Shown: positions 27,154-36,705 of the stretch, one piece after another
Layout of the letters: every line of letters starts with the position of its first letter
Position numbering within the stretch: position 1 is the stretch's first letter
From: JAAFIM01 sp964467315
GTDB lineage: Bacteria; Bacteroidota; Bacteroidia; Chitinophagales; Saprospiraceae
Reading direction: 5' to 3'
Assembly (NCBI GenBank): GCA_964467315.1
Contig: CAYXSA010000010.1
Coordinates: forward strand, 1-64,000
DNA: 64,000 bases
The notes under the pieces: model-generated
Seen by the model: only the letters and a program-made list of their open reading frames with translations
Told to the model about the DNA's origin: nothing
Database searches by the model: none
Position numbers and translations under genes: made by a program

Positions 27154-27320
27154 GGCATAGCGATGCAAAGGGCGCGCAACGCGCGTACCCGCGCCATAGG
27201 CGCGGGTATGAGCCGAGAGGCGAACCCGTAGCAGCGCGCCGCCGCGCCCCCCTTGCTGCGCAAGGGGGCAGCCCGCTAAAGCGGGCGGGGGGCAAGCGCG
27301 GCGGATGCCCCAAAAAAAAA
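27154..27320 (+). repeat. Family C repeat, copy 1
   Basis: Shares GGCATAGCGATG, GGTATGAGC, GCGAACCCGTAGC, GCGCCGCCGCG and the end CGGCGGATGCCCC plus an A-tract with 56648-56800. The architecture (constant blocks around variable stems, ending in GGATGCCCC and an A-tract) is like family A but the block sequences differ. Confidence 0.75.
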
Positions 27321-27346
27321 CACGCTTATCCGTCGAAAAAATAGCC

Positions 27347-27354
27347 TATATTTG
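27347..27354 (+). promoter_or_regulatory. Possible -7 element (TATATTTG)
   Basis: Perfect TAnnTTTG match 28 bp before the ATG at 27383; the -33 TTG is not evident. It directly follows the family C repeat. Confidence 0.45.
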
Positions 27355-27382
27355 CGGTATTTTTGACTTTTAAGCGTTTCTT

Positions 27383-30300
27383 ATGCGATATTTCTACCTT
27401 TTATTGTGCGCATTTTTTAGTTTTTCAACCTTTGCGCAACAAACGCCCAATGCGCGTTTGGACTATTGTTTTAATCGAGAGGATTTATTCCCCCCCGCGC
27501 CTGGCATTAGAGGCGGTGTCGCCGAAGTATACGGCATCAATCAGCAGCCCGATGGCAAAACGCTGGTAGCAGGCAATTTTACGAGCTACAACAATACGCC
27601 CGTTTCGCGGCTCATACGGCTCATGCCCAACGGCGCGCTCGATGCGAGCTTCAATCCGCCCGCTTTTACGGGAGGTTTGTACGGTGCGCTGGTGCAGGCA
27701 GATGGTAAAATCATAACTTGGGGAACTTTTACTGCGGGCGCATACAGCAATCTCATCAGGCTGATGCCCGATGGCAGCGTAGATGCGAGTTTTGCGACAG
27801 GCACGGGTCCCAATAATTTAGTAGAAAGCGCCATCTTAGAGCCCGACGGCAAGATAGTCCTTGTCGGACAAATGACGCTTTACGATGGTGTAGCTGTCAA
27901 CCGTATGCTGCGCCTCAATAGCGATGGTAGCCGCGATGCGAGTTTTGCAGCGGCTGCCTTTGCGGGGGGCTTCCCTGTCTGCATCGCCCGCCAAACGGAT
28001 GGCAAATATGTCATTGGTGGCAGCTTTACGAGCTATGGCGGCGTGGCTTGCGAACGCATTGCCCGCCTCAATACCAACGGAAGCCGCGATGCAGCCTTCA
28101 CAAGCGGTGCAGGCATAGGCGCAAACGCTTTGGTGCGCTACATAACCCTGCGTGCAGATGGCAAAATCTGGATAGGCGGCAGTTTTACGACCTACAGCGG
28201 CACGGCGCGCAATCGCATCGCCCGCCTCAATGCCAACGGCAGCCTTGACGCTACGACCAATATCGGCACAGGCGCAAGCAGTACCGTTTGGGCTATCGCC
28301 CAGCAGTCGGACGGCAAAATCTACATAGGCGGCGAATTTCTAACTTACAACGGCAGCACCGTCAACTGCTTTACCCGCCTAAATGCAGACGGCAGCACAG
28401 ATGCAGGATTTAATACAGGCGGCGGCTTAACGGTTACCTCGTCAAACAGGGTCATATACAGCCTTTTTATACAAAGCAATGGGCGGGTATTATTGGGCGG
28501 GCGTTTCCATGCCTACGGCGGCGTAGGGCGCAACGGCATTACGCGCATCGTAGGCGAGCAAACGCCTGTCGTATATGTAGAGGGCGGCAGCCCCAGCGCC
28601 AGCATCACAGCGGGCAGCATCTCGCCCGCTGTATCCAATGGCACAAATTTCGGCGTTACAAGCCCTTGCGCAGCGCTTACGCGGCAATTTACGATAACGA
28701 ATATGGGCAGTAGCGACCTAAATTTGTCGCTACCGATTAGCCTCACGGGAAGTCCCTATTTTAATGTTGTTTCGCAGCCCGCTCAAAGCGCACTCGCGCC
28801 AGGCGAAAGCACCACTTTCAGCATACAAGCCGCCGCCGCCGTAGGCGGTACACACACGGCTACGGTTACTATCGGCAGCGACGACTGTGGGCTGCTTGAT
28901 GGCAATTTCAAATTCAATATATCTACCGACGGCAGCGCAGCGGGTTTATTTGACCTCACACGCGGGCGAGCACTATTTTTCGACGGCACAAACGACTACG
29001 TCGATATCGGCAACAACATACAAAGCCTACCCGAAATGACCTTCGAGGCTTGGATACGCCCCAATAACATCACGATAAGCACGGTATTTGAGGAAATTTG
29101 CTCCAAAGAGCGCATAAATTCCCTCGCCATCAACCGAACCACAGGCAAGCTGCACGTAAATTTCGGCAACGGCACAAGCTGGGGCGCAGCCACAGAATCC
29201 ACAACCAATATACCCTACAATCAATGGACACATATAGCCGCCACCCGCAATGCAGCGGGGCAGGTGCGCATATACATCAACGGCGTTTTAGATGCTACAG
29301 GCTCCAACAACGCCACAGGCACAAATACTAATGCCCGCACTATCGGGCATAAACTCGGTGCCCCCTTCAATCTCGCTGCCTTCGGTGGGCATATCGACGA
29401 ACTACGCATTTGGTCGCGCGCACGCTCGGAGCAAGAAATACGGGAAAATATGCACCTCTCCCTCAATAGCTGCGAAAGCAACCTATTAGCCTATTACCAA
29501 TTTAATAGCGCACCAGGCAGCACGATGGCAGTAGACGCAACAAGCACCTTTTCAGGTAATTTATCGGGTATGAACGTCGTTACCTCTTGGCAAAATATGG
29601 GTGTAAACGTCGGACAAGACCCCGCCCGCCTCTCCAATAGCCAAAGCCGAGTAGGCGTAATAAACCAAACCCTGCACCATTTCGCCGCCGCCAATATCGA
29701 AGTAGAATTTATACAAGTAAATGCCCCGCAAAACTACACGGCTACCTATCAACTCTACGCCCCCAACAATATCAACGGCGCAAGCGGCGCTACCATCTTC
29801 GCCAACCCCGTATGGACACTCAATAGCTCCGCACAAAACGGTAGCCAACAAATGAATATCCGCTTTACCCTGCCTGCTGGCAGCCTCACAAGCAGCGACC
29901 ATAGCAAATACCGCTTGTACTGGCGACCTATGTACAGCGATGGCGATTGGACAATGATAGACGGCACAGCCAATAGCATCAGCGGCAATACTATTCGCTT
30001 TACCAACATTCGCCAAATTGGGCAATACATGATAGTACGCAACTCCGAAGCCAACGTTAGCGATGTGCGTGGTGGTATGTATAGTTTCGACGACGAAGAT
30101 GACTATATCCAAATGACCAATATGGCAGGCGACTTTAGCGGCGATTGGACTACAGAGCTATGGTTCAAGCCCAATGCCATCGAAAACTACCAAAATTTAC
30201 TGCACACGGATTTCCCCAATCAAGATTTAGGCTTGCGCATAGAAATAAGCGATAATTTTGCGGCTGGGCATTTGTACCTTTCTGTATCCGACGATAATAC

Positions 30301-31741
30301 CTTCCGCCCACATACCATAGTGCCTTTAGGCGGCAATTTCAATGCAGGAGAATGGTATCACCTTGCTATTGTTGCCGATAGAGCCAACAACCGCATACGC
30401 GCTTACCTCAATGGCACTTTAGTCGTCGATGCAGCGCATACGTCTTGGCCTAATAGCTTCCCTGCTACCGTTTTCGGGTACGGTTTTGAGCAAACCGCAG
30501 ACAGAGATTTCAACGGCGCTTTAGACGAAATTCGCTTCTGGCGGCTTGCACGCAGCCAAAACGAGATACGCGAAAATATGCACCTCACCCTAAAAGGTAC
30601 AGAAACGGGCTTGCTCTCTTATTATCAATTCAACAATGACCAAACTGTAGGCAGCCCCAACAGCGTGCGCGATGCAGTCGGCACCAATCATGGAAATTGC
30701 CTCAATATGACCAATGCCCATGCCCGCACAGCAGAAGTCGCCGTAGCAGGCGGCGTAGCCGATAGGCTCACGGTTTCCGCTGCGGGTACTTTTGCCTTTC
30801 CCAATACGGGACTAAATATCACTTTCGCCGACAATCCTGACGGCGAAATTGTCGTTTCTCGCCTGCAAACCGAGCAGCCACATGGCGTTTCTTCCATTCC
30901 TGCTACCGATGCCGACGATGAGTATTTTGTAGTCTGGAACTACGGCAACAACCAAACGCCAGCCGTCAGCGCGATGGAATTTTTGCGCCTGACGCATCTC
31001 GACGGCGCAAATACGCCCGCCGACCTCGCTCTATACAAACGCGGCAGCCGCCAATACGGCAATACTTGGGGCAGCGCCATCGCTACAGCTACAAATATTG
31101 GCGGCACGGGGGTAAATTCTGCCCGCTTCACGGGCAGCCCGCTGACGGTCGGATTTAGCCAATTCGTCATCGCCGCCAATGCCAGCACCAACAGCCTACC
31201 CATAGAACTTTTGCATTTTGAAGCTACCCGCCTCGACCCCGCCCGCGCCCAACTGCAATGGAGTACAGGCAGCGAATACAACAACAAAGGATTTTGGATA
31301 GAGCGTATGCGCGCCAACGAAACCCAATTTACAGCCCTCGCTTGGGTAGATGGTCTAAATCAGGCGGGCGACTATCATTTTACGGACGAGCAAGCGGGCG
31401 CAAATATCTGTTACTACCGCCTCCGACAAGTCGATTTTGAGGGCGAAGGCGAGCAAATTAGCCCCATTCGCGCTATCGGCGCTATCGAAACGAGCGCGCA
31501 AATTCAGCTTTTTCCCAACCCCAGCAGCGACAATTTATATGTACGCCTGCCCGCCTCCTTGCAATCCCTCGGCTTCGCTTGGCGCTTGTTTGATAGCACA
31601 GGCAAACAACTAAGCGAAAGCCCCCAAGCCGATGCCAGCAGCCCTATTTTGCAAACCAGCAAGTTAAACAGCGGTTTATATTGGTTGCAACTGCGCTTCA
31701 ACGATGGCTCGCAGTATAGCCTCCCCTTCCAAAGACCTTAG
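27383..31741 (+). CDS. Large secreted delta-60 repeat / LamG protein with type IX sorting domain
   Basis: 1,452 residues. Signal peptide (MRYFYLLLCAFFSFSTFAQ). Residues about 45-390 are seven to eight delta-60 repeats (QPDGKTLVAGNFTSYNN..SRLIRLMPNGALDASF and variants), predicted beta-propeller. Then comes an immunoglobulin-like anchor domain (LTRQFTITNMGSSDLNLSLP, 420-500). Two LamG/concanavalin-like domains start near residues 530 and 915 (ALFFDGTNDYVDIGNNIQ ... GHIDELRIWSRARSEQEIREN; GMYSFDDEDDYIQMTN ... GALDEIRFWRLARSQNEIREN), separated by linkers. The end (IQLFPNPSSDNLYVRLP ... LNSGLYWLQLRF) is a type A T9SS sorting domain. Likely a surface adhesin or polymer-binding protein exported by the machinery that includes GldN. 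Confidence 0.88.
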   Translation: MRYFYLLLCAFFSFSTFAQQTPNARLDYCFNREDLFPPAPGIRGGVAEVYGINQQPDGKTLVAGNFTSYNNTPVSRLIRLMPNGALDASFNPPAFTGGLYGALVQADGKIITWGTFTAGAYSNLIRLMPDGSVDASFATGTGPNNLVESAILEPDGKIVLVGQMTLYDGVAVNRMLRLNSDGSRDASFAAAAFAGGFPVCIARQTDGKYVIGGSFTSYGGVACERIARLNTNGSRDAAFTSGAGIGANALVRYITLRADGKIWIGGSFTTYSGTARNRIARLNANGSLDATTNIGTGASSTVWAIAQQSDGKIYIGGEFLTYNGSTVNCFTRLNADGSTDAGFNTGGGLTVTSSNRVIYSLFIQSNGRVLLGGRFHAYGGVGRNGITRIVGEQTPVVYVEGGSPSASITAGSISPAVSNGTNFGVTSPCAALTRQFTITNMGSSDLNLSLPISLTGSPYFNVVSQPAQSALAPGESTTFSIQAAAAVGGTHTATVTIGSDDCGLLDGNFKFNISTDGSAAGLFDLTRGRALFFDGTNDYVDIGNNIQSLPEMTFEAWIRPNNITISTVFEEICSKERINSLAINRTTGKLHVNFGNGTSWGAATESTTNIPYNQWTHIAATRNAAGQVRIYINGVLDATGSNNATGTNTNARTIGHKLGAPFNLAAFGGHIDELRIWSRARSEQEIRENMHLSLNSCESNLLAYYQFNSAPGSTMAVDATSTFSGNLSGMNVVTSWQNMGVNVGQDPARLSNSQSRVGVINQTLHHFAAANIEVEFIQVNAPQNYTATYQLYAPNNINGASGATIFANPVWTLNSSAQNGSQQMNIRFTLPAGSLTSSDHSKYRLYWRPMYSDGDWTMIDGTANSISGNTIRFTNIRQIGQYMIVRNSEANVSDVRGGMYSFDDEDDYIQMTNMAGDFSGDWTTELWFKPNAIENYQNLLHTDFPNQDLGLRIEISDNFAAGHLYLSVSDDNTFRPHTIVPLGGNFNAGEWYHLAIVADRANNRIRAYLNGTLVVDAAHTSWPNSFPATVFGYGFEQTADRDFNGALDEIRFWRLARSQNEIRENMHLTLKGTETGLLSYYQFNNDQTVGSPNSVRDAVGTNHGNCLNMTNAHARTAEVAVAGGVADRLTVSAAGTFAFPNTGLNITFADNPDGEIVVSRLQTEQPHGVSSIPATDADDEYFVVWNYGNNQTPAVSAMEFLRLTHLDGANTPADLALYKRGSRQYGNTWGSAIATATNIGGTGVNSARFTGSPLTVGFSQFVIAANASTNSLPIELLHFEATRLDPARAQLQWSTGSEYNNKGFWIERMRANETQFTALAWVDGLNQAGDYHFTDEQAGANICYYRLRQVDFEGEGEQISPIRAIGAIETSAQIQLFPNPSSDNLYVRLPASLQSLGFAWRLFDSTGKQLSESPQADASSPILQTSKLNSGLYWLQLRFNDGSQYSLPFQRP

Positions 31742-31763
31742 AAACTGTTTGAAAACGCAAAGC

Positions 31764-32663
31764 ATGGACTACCTCCACCCCATTAGTTGGCACGATGCAA
31801 GCGCAAAAAGCGCAGAAAAGCCCGCCTTTAGCATCTTAATCCCGACTTGGGACAATCTCCCCCTGCTCCGCCTTTGCGTCGAAAGCCTGCGACAACACTC
31901 CGCCCTACAGCACGAAATAATCCTACACATCAACGAGGATAAAGAAGCGCAAACGCGTCGATGGGCGGAGGGAGAAAACATAGCCTATAGTTACAGCGCG
32001 CAAAACGTCGGTGTTTGCTATGCTATCAATGCTGCCGCAAGGCTCGCCAAAGCCGATTATATCTGCTATTTCAACGACGATATGTATGCGCTGCCGCACT
32101 GGGATTTGCCCCTATGGCAGGCGATACAAGCGCGCGCCGACGAGCTTTTTTATTATTCCGCCACCATGATAGAGCCGACGGAAACGGGCAACCCTTGCGT
32201 GCTTGCGCCCTACGATTTTGGGCGCAGCGCGGAGGATTTTCAGCGCGAAAAGCTGCTTTGCACATACCAAAAATTGCCTGCGCGGGCTGATTGGTGGGGT
32301 GCGTCTTGGCCTCCGAGCGTGGTCAGCCGCCGTTTGTGGGAGCAAGTAGGCGGTTATGATGTCGATTATTCGCCAGGTTTTGGCTCCGACCCTGACTTTA
32401 GCCGCCGTTTGTGGGCGGCAGGCGTGCGCGATTTTCGGGGTTTGGGCGCGAGTCGGGTCTATCATTTTCAGTCAAAAACGACCAAGAAAGTCCAGCCTAA
32501 TAATGCGCGCCGCAGTTTTGCGCGCAAATGGGGCTGCACGATTAGCCATTTTTATCGGTATGCCTTGCGCATGGGGCAGCCTGTGGGCAGCGATTTTGAG
32601 CAGTTGGGCGAAATGAAAACAAGCCTTTGGGCGCGTATTCGGGGTTTTTGGGCGGGTTTGTAG
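31764..32663 (+). CDS. Family 2 glycosyltransferase
   Basis: 299 residues. GT-A fold marks: FSILIPTWDNLPLLRLCVESL at about 18, NVGVCYAINAAARLAKADYICYFNDDMY with the NDD metal/nucleotide-sugar site near 100, WWGASWPPSVVSRRLWEQVGGYD and FGSDPDFSRRLW further on. It transfers a sugar to an unknown acceptor. No transmembrane segment. The frame is open from 31704, overlapping the previous gene, but the ATG at 31764 gives a normal N-terminus and 22 bp of spacing. Confidence 0.85.
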   Translation: MDYLHPISWHDASAKSAEKPAFSILIPTWDNLPLLRLCVESLRQHSALQHEIILHINEDKEAQTRRWAEGENIAYSYSAQNVGVCYAINAAARLAKADYICYFNDDMYALPHWDLPLWQAIQARADELFYYSATMIEPTETGNPCVLAPYDFGRSAEDFQREKLLCTYQKLPARADWWGASWPPSVVSRRLWEQVGGYDVDYSPGFGSDPDFSRRLWAAGVRDFRGLGASRVYHFQSKTTKKVQPNNARRSFARKWGCTISHFYRYALRMGQPVGSDFEQLGEMKTSLWARIRGFWAGL

Positions 32664-32666
32664 CTA

Positions 32667-32757
32667 TTTTTTTTTGGGGCGTGCCCGCCGCGCAAAAAGG
32701 CGCGGCGGTCGGGCTATTTGAGCCGTAGCATGCTACGGCTCTACATATCCCTCACGC
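32667..32757 (-). repeat. Family A repeat, copy 13 (first of a head-to-head pair)
   Basis: T-tract starting 4 bp after the glycosyltransferase stop, GGCGTGCCC, stem GCCGCGC/GCGCGGC, GGTCGGGCTAT, cassette AGCCGTAGCATGCTACGGCT, ATATCCCTCACGC. Positions 32758-32839, between the pair, hold two further GC-rich palindromes. Confidence 0.85.
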
Positions 32758-32839
32758 ATTTTTCCCGCCGCCGAAAGGCGGCGGCGGGCTTTAGTATACA
32801 GCCTGCGCTCGCCCGCGTCTTTCGCGGGCGGGCAAGCAC

Positions 32840-32940
32840 GCGTGAGGGATAGTAGCGAAGCCGCCGCGATAGCGGCGACGAAGCGGATAGCCCGACCGCA
32901 GCCCCCTTTTTGGGGCTGCGGGCACGCCCAAAACAAAAAA
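32840..32940 (+). repeat. Family A repeat, copy 14 (second of a head-to-head pair)
   Basis: GCGTGAGGGATAG, cassette GCCGCCGCGATAGCGGCG, GGATAGCCCGACC, stem GCAGCCCC/GGGGCTGC, GGGCACGCCC, A-tract. The A-tract ends 31 bp upstream of the CHAT gene. Confidence 0.85.
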
Positions 32941-32970
32941 ACTATTATTTTTATATAAAATTTTATCTTT

Positions 32971-35900
32971 ATGCTTGCACGTATTTTATTGATTATCAGT
33001 TTTTTATGGAGTTTTAATTTATGGGCGCAGACGGCTCAAGAATGGCAGCGCAGGGGGCATATTGCGGAAGAAAAAGCCCAAACGGAAGAGGCTATGCGTT
33101 GCTACACGGCGGCTTACGATTTGATGGCAGCAACGAAGGATTTAAATTTATTTTTGGCAGGCGAAGATATAACGAAGCTGCTTATAAAATCGCAAAAAGT
33201 CAACGAAGCCCTACAATGGGCGGATAAAATAGAAATAGAAGTCCAAAAACAGGGAAAGGATTTTTATCGTTTTTTTGCACTTTATCCGCGCTATCGGGCT
33301 TATTCGGCGCGGCAGGAAAGCGAGAAAGCGGAGGCATTGGCGAAAGAATTAGAAAAAATTTTAGCAACGGCATCAGAAGACTGTCCTGCGGATTTGCGCC
33401 TGCACTGCCATTTTGCCTTGAGTGTGGAGGCTCAACAAAAAGGCATAGCCCCTTTAACGAAGCAGCACTTTTTTGCAGCCTTGGCGCTGCTGCAAAATGG
33501 GAAGGCTACAAACAAGTATATACAGGCACATCTTTACGCTTACGGCACGCTGATAACCCTGCTTGGCTTATATCCTGAAGGGGATAAGGCGCTTTATATG
33601 CGCGAGCAAAAACGCTTGGCGGAAGCTATGGGCGAGGAAGGCAATAGGGTGCGCGAGCGCGCCTATGCCTTTGAGGCGCATCTATCTACTGCAAGCGGGG
33701 ATACGGGTTTGATTAAGGCAAAATTTGAACAGTGGCAGCAATTTGTGCTAAAAAATTTCCCCGAAAACTGGACACTGTTAGGAGAGACCTACAGCCATAC
33801 GGGTTCGATGTACAAGGACGCTTGGGCTAATATAGTGGGCTTGGGCACGCCTGCGCATTTGGAGGCGGTGGAGCGGGCGCGGCTTTGTTTTTGGCAGGCG
33901 CTACACTATTATAAATTTGCGCCCCCCAGCAAAACGCGAGAAACGGTAACATCGATAGTATACAGAAATTTAACCTTTTTACTTTCGGAAACGAAGCTCG
34001 AAAAGCCTGTGCCTTTTGATACGCTGGCGCTGTATGGGTTTGAGGCTTTCCGTTATTCGCTGCTGACGCAGTCGCAACAATTTACGCAGGAGCAATTCCC
34101 CGATTTTAGCTCGCCAAGCATACAGAGTTATAATTTATCGCAGAGTTTGTATTCGCTTTTTTCGCTGCAAAGGGTGTATCTAAAGCAGTACGAAGCGGGC
34201 GAGCATTGGCGCAAGCCTTATTTGCAAAGATGTATACGCGCCAGCGAGCAGCTTATCCAGCGTATACGGCTCGCCTCGACCAATGAAGCCGACGCGGCAA
34301 CCATGCAGCAAACCTTAAATTGGGGGCACCACGGTACTTTATACTGTTATTTGGCTTTTTACAAGGTTGAAAAAGAGGCAAAGTACTTGGATTCTATCTA
34401 TCATACCATTGAGCAAAGCAGCGCGGCATTGGTGCGTAGGCATCGCAATCGGGAGGCGCTGTTTGCGTATGCGGGTGTATCGAAGGCAGAAACGGAGCGC
34501 TATCTACAAAAGCGGCGCGATTTGCAGATTTTGAGCAATCAGCAGGCTGCCGCTATGCGAGAAAATCGCCAAAGCGATGCCCAGCGCCTAAATGCCGAAA
34601 TTCTCCGCGCCCAACAGCAGCTAAAACTACTTGACGAAGAATTAGCGAAAAAATACCCGCGTTATGCGCGCACAGGCTTCGATATGCCCAGCGCCAGCAT
34701 CGCCAGCATTCAGCAACAAATGCCTACTGATGGGGCTTTCATCAATTTTTTCAACGAATTGAGCGCCTTAGTCATCTGTAAAGATACGGCTTTCGTCATA
34801 AATGATATTTGGGTTTGGGGCGACCACGAAAAGATGCAAGCCTTTGCGAAGCTACTACAGCAGCCAAGTTTTGAGGACGCAGCTAAATTGGCGCAAGAGA
34901 AAAAACAGTTTATAGAGCTTGCTGTTTATCAGCAGGAGCGCATACGCCCTTTGCTTGCAGTACTGGAGCAGCAGAAAGTACATAAGCTACTGATAAGCAA
35001 CAATTACCGCACGGGCATTGGTATTTATGAATTGATGCTTCGGCAGGCTGCCGATACGCTTGCGCCGTATCAGGACTTCGATTTTTTGCTGAAACATTAT
35101 CAAGTGCAGTATATTCCCTCCGTATCGCTTTGGCTCGAAGCACAGGAACAAGCAAAAGGACAGCAGACAAACGGCAAAATTTTGGCTTTTTCGGCGCTCT
35201 ATCAGCCCGAAAATAGCCCTCTACCCTATCGCAGCAATGCGCAGCAGATTTTACGCCGCTCGCTTAGTCCGCTCAAAGGGGCAGGCGAAGAGGTGCTAAA
35301 CTTAGCAAAATTATACTGGGGCGACTTCATACAGCAAGACAGCGCACATGAGGCAAACTTTAAGCGGGCTATGCGGCAGCCTTACGCTGTAGTGCACTTA
35401 GCGATGCACGGTTTATTAGACCACGAAACGCCTGAAGCCTCTGCGCTTGCTTTTTCTGAATATGCAGATTCTACGGAGGATAATTTTTTATATAGCTCGG
35501 AAATCGCGCTTTTGAACTTGTCGGCGCAGTTGGTCGTGCTTTCTGCCTGCGAAACGGGCGTGGGACAAGAGCAAGCGGGCGAGGGTGCGATGAGTTTGGC
35601 GCGCTACTTTTTGTATGCGGGCACGCCTGCAGTAGTGGCCACGCGCTGGCAGGTCAATGACCAAACGACGGCGCTCATCGTACAAGCTTTATACGAAAAC
35701 CTCCATAAAGGCTTACCCGCATCGGAAGCTCTGCGGCAGGCGCAACTTACCTACCTACAGCACGCGAAAGGCGTAGCACAGCACCCGTTTTTTTGGGCGG
35801 CGTTTTTTAGCGTGGGCTACACGGATACGCCTATCAAAATCTACGACAAAGACCATCCACAACGAAAAATCTATTATTGGGCGGGAGGAATTGGTTTGGG

Positions 35901-35979
35901 GGCTATAGCAGCTTTGGGCGGGGGACTGTGGTGGTATCGACGCAGGCGGAAAGCGGCAAAAAGGCTTAGCGGCGCATAG
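32971..35979 (+). CDS. TPR-CHAT caspase-like protein, exported, with C-terminal membrane anchor
   Basis: 1,002 residues. Signal peptide (MLARILLIISFLWSFNLWAQ), then about 550 residues of helical TPR-like pairs, a coiled coil (about 510-560), and a CHAT domain (about 690-950). The caspase-like dyad is intact: His813 in HLAMHG and Cys860 in SACETG. The C-terminal strand block FLYAGTPAVVATRWQVND and the helix KGLPASEALRQAQLTYLQ are typical. One transmembrane helix (YYWAGGIGLGAIAALGGGLWW) and an Arg/Lys tail follow, so the protease domain should face the periplasm. CHAT proteases cleave proteins in several signalling and defence systems; the substrate here is unknown. Confidence 0.85.
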   Translation: MLARILLIISFLWSFNLWAQTAQEWQRRGHIAEEKAQTEEAMRCYTAAYDLMAATKDLNLFLAGEDITKLLIKSQKVNEALQWADKIEIEVQKQGKDFYRFFALYPRYRAYSARQESEKAEALAKELEKILATASEDCPADLRLHCHFALSVEAQQKGIAPLTKQHFFAALALLQNGKATNKYIQAHLYAYGTLITLLGLYPEGDKALYMREQKRLAEAMGEEGNRVRERAYAFEAHLSTASGDTGLIKAKFEQWQQFVLKNFPENWTLLGETYSHTGSMYKDAWANIVGLGTPAHLEAVERARLCFWQALHYYKFAPPSKTRETVTSIVYRNLTFLLSETKLEKPVPFDTLALYGFEAFRYSLLTQSQQFTQEQFPDFSSPSIQSYNLSQSLYSLFSLQRVYLKQYEAGEHWRKPYLQRCIRASEQLIQRIRLASTNEADAATMQQTLNWGHHGTLYCYLAFYKVEKEAKYLDSIYHTIEQSSAALVRRHRNREALFAYAGVSKAETERYLQKRRDLQILSNQQAAAMRENRQSDAQRLNAEILRAQQQLKLLDEELAKKYPRYARTGFDMPSASIASIQQQMPTDGAFINFFNELSALVICKDTAFVINDIWVWGDHEKMQAFAKLLQQPSFEDAAKLAQEKKQFIELAVYQQERIRPLLAVLEQQKVHKLLISNNYRTGIGIYELMLRQAADTLAPYQDFDFLLKHYQVQYIPSVSLWLEAQEQAKGQQTNGKILAFSALYQPENSPLPYRSNAQQILRRSLSPLKGAGEEVLNLAKLYWGDFIQQDSAHEANFKRAMRQPYAVVHLAMHGLLDHETPEASALAFSEYADSTEDNFLYSSEIALLNLSAQLVVLSACETGVGQEQAGEGAMSLARYFLYAGTPAVVATRWQVNDQTTALIVQALYENLHKGLPASEALRQAQLTYLQHAKGVAQHPFFWAAFFSVGYTDTPIKIYDKDHPQRKIYYWAGGIGLGAIAALGGGLWWYRRRRKAAKRLSGA

Positions 35980-36553
35980 AAGGCGGTGGCGGCGAACCAT
36001 CGAGCTGCCAAGCGCAAAGCGTATGTGTATGGTACTCGAATTTTTGCAGCGCTGTATCTGCCCGCACCCGAATAATGCGGCAAGGCTCATAGTGCCTATC
36101 TAAAGGCGAGCCCCAAGGACGCGCATCCAAATGACCTGCGCTTTGCTCGTTGAGATAGGCGAGCATCTCCGAGTGCTGCGCCGTAATAAGCTTCGGATAA
36201 GCGGCAAAAATTTCTTCAGTGCTGTACTTCTGCCGTAGAACGCTCAGCCATGAGATACTAAACGAGGGCTGTGGCTTATGATGCAAAAGATATACGCCCA
36301 TAGGCAGCAGACTTTGCGCGGTAGAGTGCAAAATTATAGGCGGCTCTTGTGGCTTATCTACCGAATAGAGATACAAATTTAGCCCTATAGGCTGCGGAGT
36401 TTGCAATTTTTTTAGCAAAGCAGGGTCGGGCGTAGCACCCCCACAATAGGAATCCGTATGCCAAGCCTCAAAGCTAATTAGCGCGCTATCTGCCTGCGCC
36501 CGCAGCGAAAAAGCAGCACATAAACAACTGAAAATCAAAAATATACCTGTCAT
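35966..36553 (-). CDS. Secreted protein, unknown function
   Basis: 195 residues with signal peptide MTGIFLIFSCLCAAFSLRAQ. The mature part includes ISFEAWHTDSYCGGATPDPALLKKLQTP and PIGLNLYLYSVDKPQEPPIILHST, resembling small beta-sandwich domains of Bacteroidota exported proteins, then a helical stretch and a CRIIRVRADTALQKFEYHTHTLCAW end with two Cys. It overlaps the 3' end of the convergent CHAT gene by 14 bp. I do not recognise a family. Confidence 0.75.
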   Translation of the reverse strand: MTGIFLIFSCLCAAFSLRAQADSALISFEAWHTDSYCGGATPDPALLKKLQTPQPIGLNLYLYSVDKPQEPPIILHSTAQSLLPMGVYLLHHKPQPSFSISWLSVLRQKYSTEEIFAAYPKLITAQHSEMLAYLNEQSAGHLDARPWGSPLDRHYEPCRIIRVRADTALQKFEYHTHTLCAWQLDGSPPPPSMRR

Positions 36554-36573
36554 GCTTTAATCGTAGCTTTTTT

Positions 36574-36687
36574 GCGTGAGGGATAGTAGGGGCAGCCCTT
36601 GTGGCTGCCCTGAATAGCCCGACCCTGCGACCTTTAAGCGCCGCGATTTTCGCGGCGCGGGGAGCGGGGGCACGCCCAAACAAAAAA
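36574..36687 (+). repeat. Family A repeat, copy 15
   Basis: GCGTGAGGGATAG, cassette GGGGCAGCCCTTGTGGCTGCCC, AATAGCCCGACC, GC-rich stem with GCCGCGATTTTCGCGGC, GGGCACGCCC, A-tract interrupted by one C. The A-tract ends 19 bp before the ccmB stop codon. Confidence 0.85.
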
Positions 36688-36705
36688 GATGCTGATGCTA
36701 CGCGA

